Assembly: GCF_006402735.1 (NCBI RefSeq)
Contig: NZ_CP017174.1
Coordinates: forward strand, 8,164,001 to 8,228,000
Direction: 5' to 3'
DNA: 64,000 bases
DNA from: Myxococcus xanthus
GTDB taxonomy: Bacteria > Myxococcota > Myxococcia > Myxococcales > Myxococcaceae
Shown here: positions 1-7,221 of the stretch, piece after piece
How positions within the stretch are numbered: position 1 is the first letter of the stretch
Layout: each line of letters opens with the position of its first letter
Position numbers and translations under genes: made by a program
Notes under the pieces: model-generated
Told to the model about the DNA's origin: nothing
The model's input: the letters and a program-made list of their open reading frames with translations, nothing else
Database searches by the model: none

Positions 1-549
1 TTCCGACTGTCTGCGGCGATGGCAGGAGGCGTGCGCTCCATTTCCGTGGCTGAAGGGGTCATGACCGTGGGCCTTGCGCCTCACGCGGTCGCCATGACGG
101 CTCGCGGTCCTGGAAGCGGAGATGCCCCCCGAACTGACGGCACAGCGCCCGCGCAAGTACTCAGCAACCAGCTTCCAGAGCGCCTTCCGAGAGAGCTGGA
201 ACTCGCGCGGAAGCTTGGGGTCCGACCCGTCAGTGTAGATTCACCCCAGTTTGCACGCTATGCCAACGAGGAACGAGTGAAGTGGGTCATTACTGAAGAG
301 GGCCACCTGAGAATCGTTCCTCAAACATGGGACACACTCGAAATTGCGCATTCGGTCGCGAGTGGCGGGCGCCCTGTATTAGCTGCTGGTGAAGCGGAAC
401 TGGCCGTCCATGGAACCAGATACTTCGGTGTTCGAATCACGCCTCATAGTGGGCATTACATGAACGGCGCCGCCAAGGCCGTGAGCGACAGGGTACTGGA
501 GCTCGGACGGCAAGCATTCGCTCGCCATGGCATCACGTTCCCGCCCTGA
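1..549 (+). CDS. C-terminal part of a SitA-like polymorphic toxin (partial)
   Basis: The reading frame is open from base 1, so the gene probably starts outside the window; the first in-frame ATG is at 19. The stretch VRSISVAEG...GLAPHAVAM matches, from memory, the linker before the variable toxin domain in SitA-type lipoproteins of Myxococcus, which pass between kin cells by outer-membrane exchange. The last 80 or so residues (around IVPQTWDTLEIAHSVA and ITPHSGHYM, ending FARHGITFPP) would be the toxin tip. I cannot name its activity. The next gene starts 8 bases after the stop and suits an immunity partner. The lipobox-bearing front end is not visible here. It could instead be a short hypothetical gene starting at 19. 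Confidence 0.5.
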   Translation, partial: FRLSAAMAGGVRSISVAEGVMTVGLAPHAVAMTARGPGSGDAPRTDGTAPAQVLSNQLPERLPRELELARKLGVRPVSVDSPQFARYANEERVKWVITEEGHLRIVPQTWDTLEIAHSVASGGRPVLAAGEAELAVHGTRYFGVRITPHSGHYMNGAAKAVSDRVLELGRQAFARHGITFPP

Positions 550-557
550 CCAAGGCC

Positions 558-1106
558 ATGAAAACGACTCCATCCCTGGTTGAAACCGTCTTGAGGTGGC
601 CGCTACCGCGATTGAGGGCGTGGCTAGACGGACTCGTTATTGGGGAGCCTGTGGATGGCGAGCACTTCAACTGGGATGTCTTCGCCTTCACCATCGCCGC
701 GCAGGCCCGTGAAGAACGAAGCCTGGGATGGGCCCACATCGCGCTGCTGGTCTACGGAGCCCTCGCGCAACGTCATTCTGACGAGACCGAATTCTCCATC
801 AGGCTCTCGGAAATGAACCTGCGATCAGGGATGATTGCCGATTTTGGCGAGCGCGAAGGCGACTTCGTCCTCGACTCCGCCCCCATCGTCGCGTGGGTCC
901 AGCGCCTGACGACGATGCCTCTGGAAGAGGCCGCCCGATGGATGGCCCTTGAAGACCTCCGCGCCGTCCCCATCGAGAAGCTCCGCGCCATGCGCAGGCT
1001 CAAGCACGCCCTCAAAATCCTGGCCCATGCCCTGCCCAAAACACAGGTGGAGCAGAAGCACCCCGAACTCGTCCCCTGGCTCCAGTTCAGGACCCGACTG
1101 GTCTGA
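558..1106 (+). CDS. Candidate immunity protein of the upstream toxin
   Basis: A 182-residue soluble protein with no signal peptide and no membrane segment. I do not recognise a family. It contains acidic and Trp-rich helical stretches such as WDVFAFTIAAQARE and VAWVQRLTTM, and a basic segment near residues 140-160 (RAMRRLKHALK). It begins 8 bases after the toxin-like frame, on the same strand, which is the usual toxin-immunity order in myxobacterial sit loci. The role is therefore inferred from position only. There is no clear Shine-Dalgarno sequence, so translation may be coupled to the upstream gene. It ends just before the convergent NUDIX gene. Confidence 0.55.
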   Translation: MKTTPSLVETVLRWPLPRLRAWLDGLVIGEPVDGEHFNWDVFAFTIAAQAREERSLGWAHIALLVYGALAQRHSDETEFSIRLSEMNLRSGMIADFGEREGDFVLDSAPIVAWVQRLTTMPLEEAARWMALEDLRAVPIEKLRAMRRLKHALKILAHALPKTQVEQKHPELVPWLQFRTRLV

Positions 1107-1120
1107 CGCGGCGGTGCCCG

Positions 1121-1714
1121 CTACCCCACCCCGCCGGGCACCTGCGTCACGTGGTTCAGGAAGTCGCGCAGGATGCGCGCCGTCGCGCCCCAGATGACGT
1201 GCGTCCCATACGTGTAGAAGTACAGGTCCCGCTCCGCCCCCAGGATTTCCTTCTGCTCCACGCGGAGGATGGACGGGTCCAACAGGCCGGACAGCGGCAC
1301 CTCCAGGATGAAGGCCACCTCCTCAGCGCTCGGCTGGTACTTTCCGTCCCCGGGAATCACCCCCACGAAGGGCCGCACCCGGTACTGCGAAATCGTGGGC
1401 ACTTCATCCAGCATGCCCAGCACCCGCACGCCGCGCCGGTCGATGCCCAGCTCCTCTTCCGTCTCGCGCAGCGCCGTGTGCAGGGGCGTGGCGTCCTCCG
1501 GGTCTCTACCCCCGCCCGGGAAGCTGTACTGGTCCGCGTGCGTCCGCAGCGTCGCGGGCCTGCGCGTGAAGAGCACGTGAGGTACGCCGTCCCGCTCGAA
1601 CACCGGCACCAGCACCGAGGCCTCCCGCAAGGCCCACCCCGGCAGGTGCACCTCACGCGCCGGCCGCGAGGACAACCGTGACTCCAGTGCCTGGAACAGC
1701 GACTCCACACTCAC
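1121..1714 (-). CDS. NUDIX hydrolase, CoA diphosphatase (NudL type)
   Basis: A 197-residue protein with a full NUDIX box, beginning GGGRDPEDATPLHTALRE and continuing TEEELGI, about residues 66-90. In this family the box binds the metal that cleaves the diphosphate of CoA or acyl-CoA into 3',5'-ADP and 4'-phosphopantetheine derivatives. The segment before it (VLFTRRPATLRTHADQYSFPGG) is typical of the CoAse branch (LTxRs and the hydrophobic stretch before the box). The start is a GTG at 1714; a second GTG lies two codons on. It lies 18 bases downstream of uppP on the same strand and is probably cotranscribed. Family confidence is high; CoA as the exact substrate is inferred. Confidence 0.85.
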   Translation of the reverse strand: MSVESLFQALESRLSSRPAREVHLPGWALREASVLVPVFERDGVPHVLFTRRPATLRTHADQYSFPGGGRDPEDATPLHTALRETEEELGIDRRGVRVLGMLDEVPTISQYRVRPFVGVIPGDGKYQPSAEEVAFILEVPLSGLLDPSILRVEQKEILGAERDLYFYTYGTHVIWGATARILRDFLNHVTQVPGGVG

Positions 1715-1732
1715 GGCCCACGTCCTCTCACG

Positions 1733-2626
1733 CTAGTCGGTAATCTGCTTCTCCACCGGCGGCGTCCCCGGCTCCCCCGGAACCTCCACGTTCTCCGCGC
1801 CCGACATCGGGCTCAGCTTCCCCGTCTGGAGCAGCACCAGCAGCAGCACGCCCAGCGCCACGCGGTACACCACGAACACCAGCGTCGTCCGCGTGCGCAG
1901 GAACTTGAGCAGCCACGCGATGGCCGCCATGCCCGAGGCGAACGCCACCAGCGTCCCCACCCACAGCGCCATGGCCGACGGCCGAGTCTCCGCCTCCAGC
2001 AGGTGCTTGAGTTCGAAGACGCCCGCCAGCGTGGTGGCCGGAATGGACAGCAGGAACGAGTAGCGCGCCGCATCCTCGCGCTTGAGTCCCAGCGACAGGC
2101 CGCCCGTCAGCGTGGTGCCGGAACGGGACGCGCCCGGAATCAGTGCCAGCGCCTGCCACATGCCGATGAGGATGCCATCCTTCCACCGCATGTCCGCCAG
2201 CGTCCGCTGGTGCGAGGCCCGCTTCTCCACAAAGAGGAGGATGAGGGCCAGCACGATGAGGCTTCCCGAAATCACGTAGAGCGAGCGGAACTCGTTCTCG
2301 ATGAACTTCTTCAACGTCAGCCCGGCGATGCCGACAGGCAGCGTGCCCACCAGGACGAACCACGCCAGCCGCGCCTCCAGCGTGCCGAAGGGCTCGCGCC
2401 GCGCCAGCCCCCGGAAGAATGCCGCCACCAGAGAGACGATGTCCTTGCGGAAGTAGATGAGCACGGCCGCCACCGTGCCCAACTGGATGACCGCCGAGTA
2501 CGCCGCGCCCGGGTCCTTCCAGCCGAACAACTCCGGCGCGATGCGCAGGTGCGCCGTGGAGCTGATGGGAAGGAACTCCGTGAGACCCTGGACCAGACCC
2601 AGGACGATGGCTTCGAGGAGGCTCAT
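1733..2626 (-). CDS. uppP: Undecaprenyl-diphosphate phosphatase (BacA/UppP)
   Basis: A 297-residue integral membrane protein that removes a phosphate from undecaprenyl diphosphate and so recycles the lipid carrier for peptidoglycan and other envelope polymers. Both family motifs are present: GLTEFLPISSTAHL near residue 15 with the catalytic Glu, and PGASRSGTT near residue 170. Several hydrophobic helices follow. The start is the ATG at 2626, because MSLLEAIVLGLVQGLTEF is the family's standard N-terminus; the frame stays open far upstream, but that extension is antisense to the YchJ-like gene and is not coding. The C-terminal tail of about 25 residues (ENVEVPGEPGTPPVEKQ) is polar. It is followed at once by the NUDIX gene. 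Confidence 0.95.
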   Translation of the reverse strand: MSLLEAIVLGLVQGLTEFLPISSTAHLRIAPELFGWKDPGAAYSAVIQLGTVAAVLIYFRKDIVSLVAAFFRGLARREPFGTLEARLAWFVLVGTLPVGIAGLTLKKFIENEFRSLYVISGSLIVLALILLFVEKRASHQRTLADMRWKDGILIGMWQALALIPGASRSGTTLTGGLSLGLKREDAARYSFLLSIPATTLAGVFELKHLLEAETRPSAMALWVGTLVAFASGMAAIAWLLKFLRTRTTLVFVVYRVALGVLLLVLLQTGKLSPMSGAENVEVPGEPGTPPVEKQITD

Positions 2627-2740
2627 AGGGTGCGGCCCCCGGATGTATGCCTGCTCTCCCCGCCCAGCAAGGGTGTTCCGCCGCCTCTGTACGCACGAAC
2701 ACCCACGGCCCGCGCGGGACGGGTAGGCTCGGACCGCACC

Positions 2741-3211
2741 ATGCCCCCTGCCCCCCTCTGTCCCTGCTCCTCCGGCCTGCGCTACCGCGAGTGCTGCGCG
2801 CCCTTCCACCGAGGCGAGGCCGAGCCGCCCGACGCCGAGCGCCTCATGCGCAGCCGCTACAGCGCCTTCGCCCTGCGCGAGGTGGCCTGGCTGTGGAAGA
2901 CGCTGCACCCCAGCCACCCAGACCGCGCGCGGCCCCAGGACGAGGTGCTGCGCGAGCTGCGCGCCTTCGCCCAGGCGCACCAGTACCCGAAGCTGGTCGT
3001 CATGGACCGCCGGGCGCCGGACGCGGACGGGCTGGCGCAGGTGCTCTTCTTCGCCAAGGTGTTCGAGAAGGGAAAGGACCGCTCCTTCGTGGAGCGCTCC
3101 GACTTCCGCCATGACGGCACCGGCTGGCGCTATCTATCCGGCACTGCGCTGGCCCCCAAGGAGCTGTCCGTCCCACCAGAGTCCCTCACGCTCGCCACGT
3201 TCCCTCGCTAG
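2741..3211 (+). CDS. YchJ-like SEC-C motif protein (UPF0225)
   Basis: A 156-residue protein opening with a cysteine cluster, CPCSSGLRYRECCAPFH at residues 7-23. This is the SEC-C zinc-binding motif of the YchJ family. The rest (LMRSRYSAFALREVAWLWKTL, FFAKVFEKGKDRSFVERSDF) has the NTF2-like fold typical of YchJ proteins, whose role is not established. The start at ATG 2741 is fixed by the conserved N-terminus. It is divergent from uppP with a 114-base gap. It lies just upstream of the ahcY promoter; no clear terminator separates them, though a 6-bp hairpin (3244-3249 with 3258-3263) lies between. Confidence 0.88.
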   Translation: MPPAPLCPCSSGLRYRECCAPFHRGEAEPPDAERLMRSRYSAFALREVAWLWKTLHPSHPDRARPQDEVLRELRAFAQAHQYPKLVVMDRRAPDADGLAQVLFFAKVFEKGKDRSFVERSDFRHDGTGWRYLSGTALAPKELSVPPESLTLATFPR

Positions 3212-3273
3212 GTGGGCGTCTGGAAGTGGATGAAGCAGGCTGTCCGCCTGCCCTCGGAGGCGGCAGTCTCTCG

Positions 3274-3302
3274 TTGAAATGAAGGGGCCCTTTTCGTAGG
3301 TT
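3274..3302 (+). promoter_or_regulatory. Predicted housekeeping promoter of ahcY
   Basis: TTGAAA at 3274-3279, a 17-base spacer, then TAGGTT at 3297-3302. This would start transcription near 3309, a few bases before the first paired base of the SAH riboswitch at 3313. The close fit between the start point and the 5' edge of the aptamer supports both calls. Confidence 0.55.
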
Positions 3303-3311
3303 CCCCGCTGA

Positions 3312-3380
3312 CTTCGAGGAGCGCTGCGAGGCCGGACACGGCCCCAGGCTCGAAGCGGAATCACCCAACGGCGCTCACCT
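3312..3380 (+). promoter_or_regulatory. SAH (S-adenosylhomocysteine) riboswitch
   Basis: The leader of ahcY carries the conserved SAH aptamer core: GAGGAGCGCTGC, then a short hairpin, AGGCTCG, and CAACGGCGCTCACC. Pairings can be traced by eye. P1 is TTCGAG (3313-3318) with CTCGAA (3349-3354). P2 is GGCC (3330-3333) with GGCC (3340-3343). A pseudoknot joins GAGCGC (3319-3324) to GCGCTC (3371-3376). In the known class, SAH binding turns on downstream SAH-recycling genes, and the gene downstream here is SAH hydrolase. The remaining leader (3381-3474) holds the expression platform and the AGGAG ribosome site; its mechanism is not evident. Confidence 0.92.
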
Positions 3381-3474
3381 GTACGCGTCTCTTGCGAGGG
3401 TGAGTCGTCGCAGCATCCACACCGAACTTCCCCGAGCCCGGGACGCCGCGCCCGCTGGACCAGGAGCCATTGCC

Positions 3475-4905
3475 ATGACCGCTGCAACCAAGTCCCTGAA
3501 GCAGGATTACGCCATCGCCGACCTGTCGCTCGCCGACTGGGGCCGCAAGGAAATCCGCATCGCCGAGAGCGAAATGCCCGCGCTCATGGCCATCCGCGAG
3601 GAGTACGCCAAGACGCAGCCGCTCAAGGGCGCGCGCGTGACGGGCTCGCTGCACATGACCATCCAGACGGCCGTGCTGGTGGAGACGCTCCAGGCGCTGG
3701 GCGCCGAGGTCCGCTGGGCGTCGTGCAACATCTTCTCCACGCAGGACCACGCCGCCGCCGCGCTGGTGCAGGCCGGCACGCCGGTGTTCGCGCACAAGGG
3801 CGAGTCCCTCAAGGAGTACTGGGACTTCACCCACCGCATCTTCGACTTCGGCCCCGCGGGCAGCGACCACGAGGGTCCGAACATGATTCTGGACGACGGT
3901 GGTGACGCCACGCTGCTCATGCACCTGGGCAAGCGCGCGGAGAAGGACGCCAGCATCCTCGCCAACCCCCAGAGCGAGGAGGAGCGCGAGCTGTACGCCG
4001 CCATCAAGGCGAAGCTGGCCGAGGACGCGACCTGGTACACGCGCAAGAGCGCGAAGATTCTCGGCGTCACCGAGGAGACGACCACGGGCGTGCACCGCCT
4101 CCAGGAGATGTCCGCCAAGGGCACGCTCCTGTTCCGCGCCATCAACGTCAACGACAGCGTGACGAAGAGCAAGTTCGACAACCTGTACGGCTGCCGTGAG
4201 TCGCTGGTGGACGGCATCAAGCGCGCCACCGACGTGATGGTCGCCGGCAAGATTGCCGTCGTCGCGGGCTACGGCGACGTGGGCAAGGGCTCCGCGCAGG
4301 CGCTGCGCGCGCTGTCCGCCCAGGTGTGGGTGACGGAAATCGACCCCATCTGCGCGCTCCAGGCGGCCATGGAAGGCTACCGCGTCGTCACCATGGAGTA
4401 CGCCGCGGACAAGGCGGACATCTTCGTGACGGCCACCGGTAACAAGGGCGTCATCACGCACGACCACATGGCGAAGATGAAGGACCAGGCCATCGTCTGC
4501 AACATCGGCCACTTCGACAACGAGATTGAGGTCGCCTCCCTGGAGAAGTACCAGTGGGAGGAGATCAAGCCGCAGGTCGACCACGTCATCTTCCCGGACA
4601 ACAAGCGCATCATCCTGCTGGCCAAGGGCCGGCTGGTGAACCTGGGCTGCGGCACCGGCCACCCCAGCTACGTGATGTCCAGCTCGTTCGCGAACCAGAC
4701 CATCGCGCAGATTGAGCTGTACTCGCACAGCGCCAACTACGAGGTCGGCAAGGTGTACGTGCTTCCCAAGCACCTGGACGAGAAGGTCGCCCGCCTCCAG
4801 CTCAAGAAGCTCAACGCGCAGCTCACCGAGCTGAGCCAGGAGCAGGCCGACTACATCGGCGTGAAGACCTCCGGCCCGTACAAGCCGGACACCTACCGCT
4901 ACTAA
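3475..4905 (+). CDS. ahcY: Adenosylhomocysteinase (SAH hydrolase)
   Basis: A 476-residue cytoplasmic enzyme that splits S-adenosylhomocysteine into adenosine and homocysteine, removing the inhibitory product of methyl transfer. Family landmarks include [16 protein letters not shown] near residue 55, the NAD-binding loop [16 protein letters not shown] near residue 265, HFDNEIEV, and the hallmark C-terminus YKPDTYRY. Its length fits the family (about 430-480). The start at ATG 3475 is chosen because AGGAG lies 9 bases upstream and the conserved protein begins soon after; earlier in-frame codons fall inside the riboswitch leader. It is controlled by the SAH riboswitch and converges on metK, so two steps of the methyl cycle are neighbours. 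Confidence 0.97.
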   Translation: MTAATKSLKQDYAIADLSLADWGRKEIRIAESEMPALMAIREEYAKTQPLKGARVTGSLHMTIQTAVLVETLQALGAEVRWASCNIFSTQDHAAAALVQAGTPVFAHKGESLKEYWDFTHRIFDFGPAGSDHEGPNMILDDGGDATLLMHLGKRAEKDASILANPQSEEERELYAAIKAKLAEDATWYTRKSAKILGVTEETTTGVHRLQEMSAKGTLLFRAINVNDSVTKSKFDNLYGCRESLVDGIKRATDVMVAGKIAVVAGYGDVGKGSAQALRALSAQVWVTEIDPICALQAAMEGYRVVTMEYAADKADIFVTATGNKGVITHDHMAKMKDQAIVCNIGHFDNEIEVASLEKYQWEEIKPQVDHVIFPDNKRIILLAKGRLVNLGCGTGHPSYVMSSSFANQTIAQIELYSHSANYEVGKVYVLPKHLDEKVARLQLKKLNAQLTELSQEQADYIGVKTSGPYKPDTYRY

Positions 4906-4918
4906 GCGGTCCGCCGGC

Positions 4919-4948
4919 GCCCTCGCCCACCCGCACCGGGGCGAGGGC
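4919..4948 (+). terminator. Hairpin terminator of ahcY
   Basis: A perfect 10-bp stem, GCCCTCGCCC (4919-4928) with GGGCGAGGGC (4939-4948), and a 10-base loop, starting 14 bases after the ahcY stop. There is no U-tract, as is common in such GC-rich genomes. Confidence 0.6.
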
Positions 4949-5019
4949 CTCGCCGCGCCGAAGCCTCGAGCATCACGGGCTCTCGCGAGAAGGCGAGCCG
5001 CCTCCGCAGCTGAAACACA

Positions 5020-5052
5020 ACGGGCCGCCTCCCTCCCAGGGAAGCGGCCCGT
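5020..5052 (-). terminator. Hairpin terminator, distal to metK
   Basis: A perfect 9-bp stem, ACGGGCCGC (5020-5028) with GCGGCCCGT (5044-5052). Read on the minus strand it is followed by TTGTGTTTC, the most U-rich stretch in this gap, so it probably ends metK transcription. It may also act on ahcY read-through. Confidence 0.6.
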
Positions 5053-5061
5053 GTGCTTGCG

Positions 5062-5095
5062 GGCCCTCACGCGCCGGTGGGGCAGCGTGAGGGCC
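5062..5095 (-). terminator. Hairpin terminator, proximal to metK
   Basis: A perfect 11-bp stem, GGCCCTCACGC (5062-5072) with GCGTGAGGGCC (5085-5095), 18 bases past the metK stop. With the hairpin at 5020-5052 it forms a tandem pair. Confidence 0.55.
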
Positions 5096-5113
5096 GAATC
5101 GAAGCGCCCTGTC

Positions 5114-6304
5114 TCAGACGGCCTTCAGGCGGCGGCCACCTGACGGCGTGGCGCTCTTGGCAGCATCCCGCAGCGCGTCCTTCTTCTCCTCGACGCGCTC
5201 CCAGGTGAACTCCTTCTCCGTACGGCCGAAGTGACCGTAGGCGGCGGTCTTCTGGTAGATGGGCCGCAGCAGGTTCAGGTACTCGGTGATTTCGCGCGGA
5301 CGCAGGCCGAACGTCTTGCGGACGGCCAGGGCGATGCGCTCTTCCGGAACCGTGGCGGTGCCGAAGGTCTCCACCATGACGCTGACGGGCTCGGCCACGC
5401 CGATGGCGTAGGACACCTGCACCTCGCAGCGCCGGGCCAGGCCCGCGGCCACCACCGTCTTGGCGATGTGACGGCCCATGTACGCGGCCGAGCGGTCCAC
5501 CTTGGACGGGTCCTTGCCGCTGAACGCGCCGCCACCGTGACGGCCCATGCCGCCGTAGGTGTCCACGATGATCTTCCGGCCCGTCAGGCCGGAGTCACCC
5601 ATGGGGCCACCCACCACGAAGCGGCCGGTGGGGTTGATGAAGAACTTCGTCTTGTTGTCGATGAGCTTCTTGGGCAGCGCCTTCGCGATGACGTCCTCGC
5701 GGATGGCCTCCTGGATCTTCTTGTTGGAGACCTCTTCGGAGTGCTGCGTGGACACCACCACCGCGTCGATGCGGACGGGCCGGCCGTCGCGGTACTCCAC
5801 CGTCACCTGGCTCTTGCCGTCCGGGCGGATCCACGGGTGCTGCTTGCGACGCACATCCGCCAGGCGGCGGGTGATGGCGTGCGCGTAGTGGATGGGGGCC
5901 GGCATCAGCTCCGGCGTCTCGTCGCAGGCGAAGCCGAACATCATGCCCTGGTCGCCGGCGCCCTGGTCCTTCTTGTTGTCGACACCCCGGGCGATGTCCT
6001 GGCTCTGGCCTTCGATGGCCACCATGACACCGCAGGTGTTGCCGTCGTAGCCCATGGAGCTGTCGGTGTACCCGATGCGGCAGATGGTGCTGCGGACGAG
6101 CTTCGGGATGTCCACGTAACAGTTCGTCGTCACCTCACCCGCGACGATGGCGAGGCCCGTCTTGACGAGCGTCTCCACGGCGACGCGCGCCTGAGGGTCC
6201 TTGGCGATGATGGCATCCAGCACACCGTCGGAGATCTGGTCGGCGATCTTGTCCGGGTGGCCTTCAGTGACGGATTCAGACGTGAACAGGAAGTCGGTAG
6301 GCAT
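5114..6304 (-). CDS. metK: S-adenosylmethionine synthetase
   Basis: A 396-residue cytoplasmic enzyme that makes SAM from methionine and ATP. The signature hexapeptide region [12 protein letters not shown] (near residue 118) and the phosphate-binding loop [16 protein letters not shown] (near residue 258) are both intact. The N-terminus [15 protein letters not shown] contains the conserved ATP-site His. Length is normal. The ATG at 6304 sits about 35 bases inside a predicted transcript. It converges on ahcY. Its short leader does not fold into a SAM riboswitch that I can see, in contrast to ahcY. Confidence 0.97.
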   Translation of the reverse strand: MPTDFLFTSESVTEGHPDKIADQISDGVLDAIIAKDPQARVAVETLVKTGLAIVAGEVTTNCYVDIPKLVRSTICRIGYTDSSMGYDGNTCGVMVAIEGQSQDIARGVDNKKDQGAGDQGMMFGFACDETPELMPAPIHYAHAITRRLADVRRKQHPWIRPDGKSQVTVEYRDGRPVRIDAVVVSTQHSEEVSNKKIQEAIREDVIAKALPKKLIDNKTKFFINPTGRFVVGGPMGDSGLTGRKIIVDTYGGMGRHGGGAFSGKDPSKVDRSAAYMGRHIAKTVVAAGLARRCEVQVSYAIGVAEPVSVMVETFGTATVPEERIALAVRKTFGLRPREITEYLNLLRPIYQKTAAYGHFGRTEKEFTWERVEEKKDALRDAAKSATPSGGRRLKAV

Positions 6305-6345
6305 GTCGTCTCAGAGGCTGCGCTGACAGTGCGCGAAGGCCGGAC

Positions 6346-6373
6346 ACTAAACGTGGCGTCCTAGAGGAGTCAA
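6346..6373 (-). promoter_or_regulatory. Predicted housekeeping promoter of metK
   Basis: On the minus strand, TTGACT (complement of 6368-6373), a 16-base spacer and TTTAGT (complement of 6346-6351). Transcription would begin near 6339 and give a leader of about 35 bases, too short for a typical riboswitch. Confidence 0.5.
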
Positions 6374-6542
6374 ACGCGCAAGAGGGCTGCATCATTCAAC
6401 TTTTCGGAATCCGCCAGGGCACAGCGACCAGGCTGCTACGGCCGGATGGCCGCCTCCCGCCCCAGCATGAATTTCGCGAGGCGCCGGACGTTCCCTTGGG
6501 CTAACAGACGTCCGCGCATCCGCTCTGGAGGAACAGCCCGAC

Positions 6543-7118
6543 ATGAACGCCCGCTTCCGTACCCTCGCCTTCCTGGCCACCTTCGCCTTCGCCCTCCCCG
6601 CGCTCGCCGCGAAGGAAGACCCCGTCGCCAAGCCGGTGAAGACCGTGGTGCAGTCCGTGCGCTACGAGCGCGACGCCCTGGCCCTCAAGCACTTCGGCAG
6701 CGCGGAGCAGGGCAAGTTCCTGCTCGGCGATAACTGGGACAAGGGCACCGAGGCGCAGCGCAAGGAGTTCGTCGCGCTGTTCCAGGACCTCTTCGCGAAC
6801 ATCGCCTTCCCCCGCGTGCGGGAGAACTTCAAGAACCTGGACACCATCACCTACGAGCCCTCGCAGGTGCAGGGCGCCGAGGCCACGGTGGCCTCCACCG
6901 TCTTCATCAAGCACCCGCTGAAGACGCAGGAGATGAAGCTCAAGTACCGGCTGGTGAAGGAGGCCGCCGCATGGAAGGTCGTGGACGTGACGGTGCTGGG
7001 CTCGTCCATGCTCCAGGACATCCGGGACACGCAGGTGAAGCCGCTGATGGAGAAGGGCGGCTGGGACCTCCTGCTGGAGCGCATGCGCACGGAGCTGGCG
7101 AAGGTGAAGAAGAAGTAG
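6543..7118 (+). CDS. MlaC/Ttg2D-like periplasmic phospholipid carrier
   Basis: A 191-residue exported protein. Residues 1-22 form a signal peptide ending ALPALAA. The mature part matches the MlaC family: repeated F-rich helices (KEFVALFQDLFANIAFPRV), a beta stretch (EATVASTVFIKH), and WKVVDVTVLGSSMLQDIR, the typical W-K-V-x-D-V segment near residue 145. MlaC proteins shuttle phospholipids between the inner-membrane MlaFEDB complex and the outer membrane. No mlaE, mlaF or mlaD is adjacent, so partners must be encoded elsewhere. The start is ATG 6543, with GGAGGA about 10 bases upstream. A hairpin terminator follows. Confidence 0.85.
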   Translation: MNARFRTLAFLATFAFALPALAAKEDPVAKPVKTVVQSVRYERDALALKHFGSAEQGKFLLGDNWDKGTEAQRKEFVALFQDLFANIAFPRVRENFKNLDTITYEPSQVQGAEATVASTVFIKHPLKTQEMKLKYRLVKEAAAWKVVDVTVLGSSMLQDIRDTQVKPLMEKGGWDLLLERMRTELAKVKKK

Positions 7119-7131
7119 CCCGCCCCCGCCC

Positions 7132-7162
7132 GGCGGCCGGGCCACCAGGCTCCCCGGCCGCC
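7132..7162 (+). terminator. Hairpin terminator of the mlaC-like gene
   Basis: A 10-bp perfect stem, GGCGGCCGGG (7132-7141) with CCCGGCCGCC (7153-7162), followed shortly by TGTTTTCG. It starts 13 bases after the mlaC-like stop. Confidence 0.6.
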
Positions 7163-7221
7163 CCACTGTTTTCGTGGGGTCCGCGCATCGCGTAGAGTCG
7201 CCCCTCCCCCATGCCTGGCCG

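Noticed and set aside
2627-3112. N-terminal extension of uppP
   Set aside because: It would run antisense through the YchJ-like gene, and the family N-terminus begins at 2626.
3361-5070. Long minus-strand open frame (569 codons) opposite ahcY
   Set aside because: It mirrors ahcY codon structure, has no family similarity and covers the riboswitch. Such antisense frames are expected at this GC content.
6305-6345. SAM riboswitch before metK
   Set aside because: The predicted leader is only about 35 bases and shows no SAM aptamer core.
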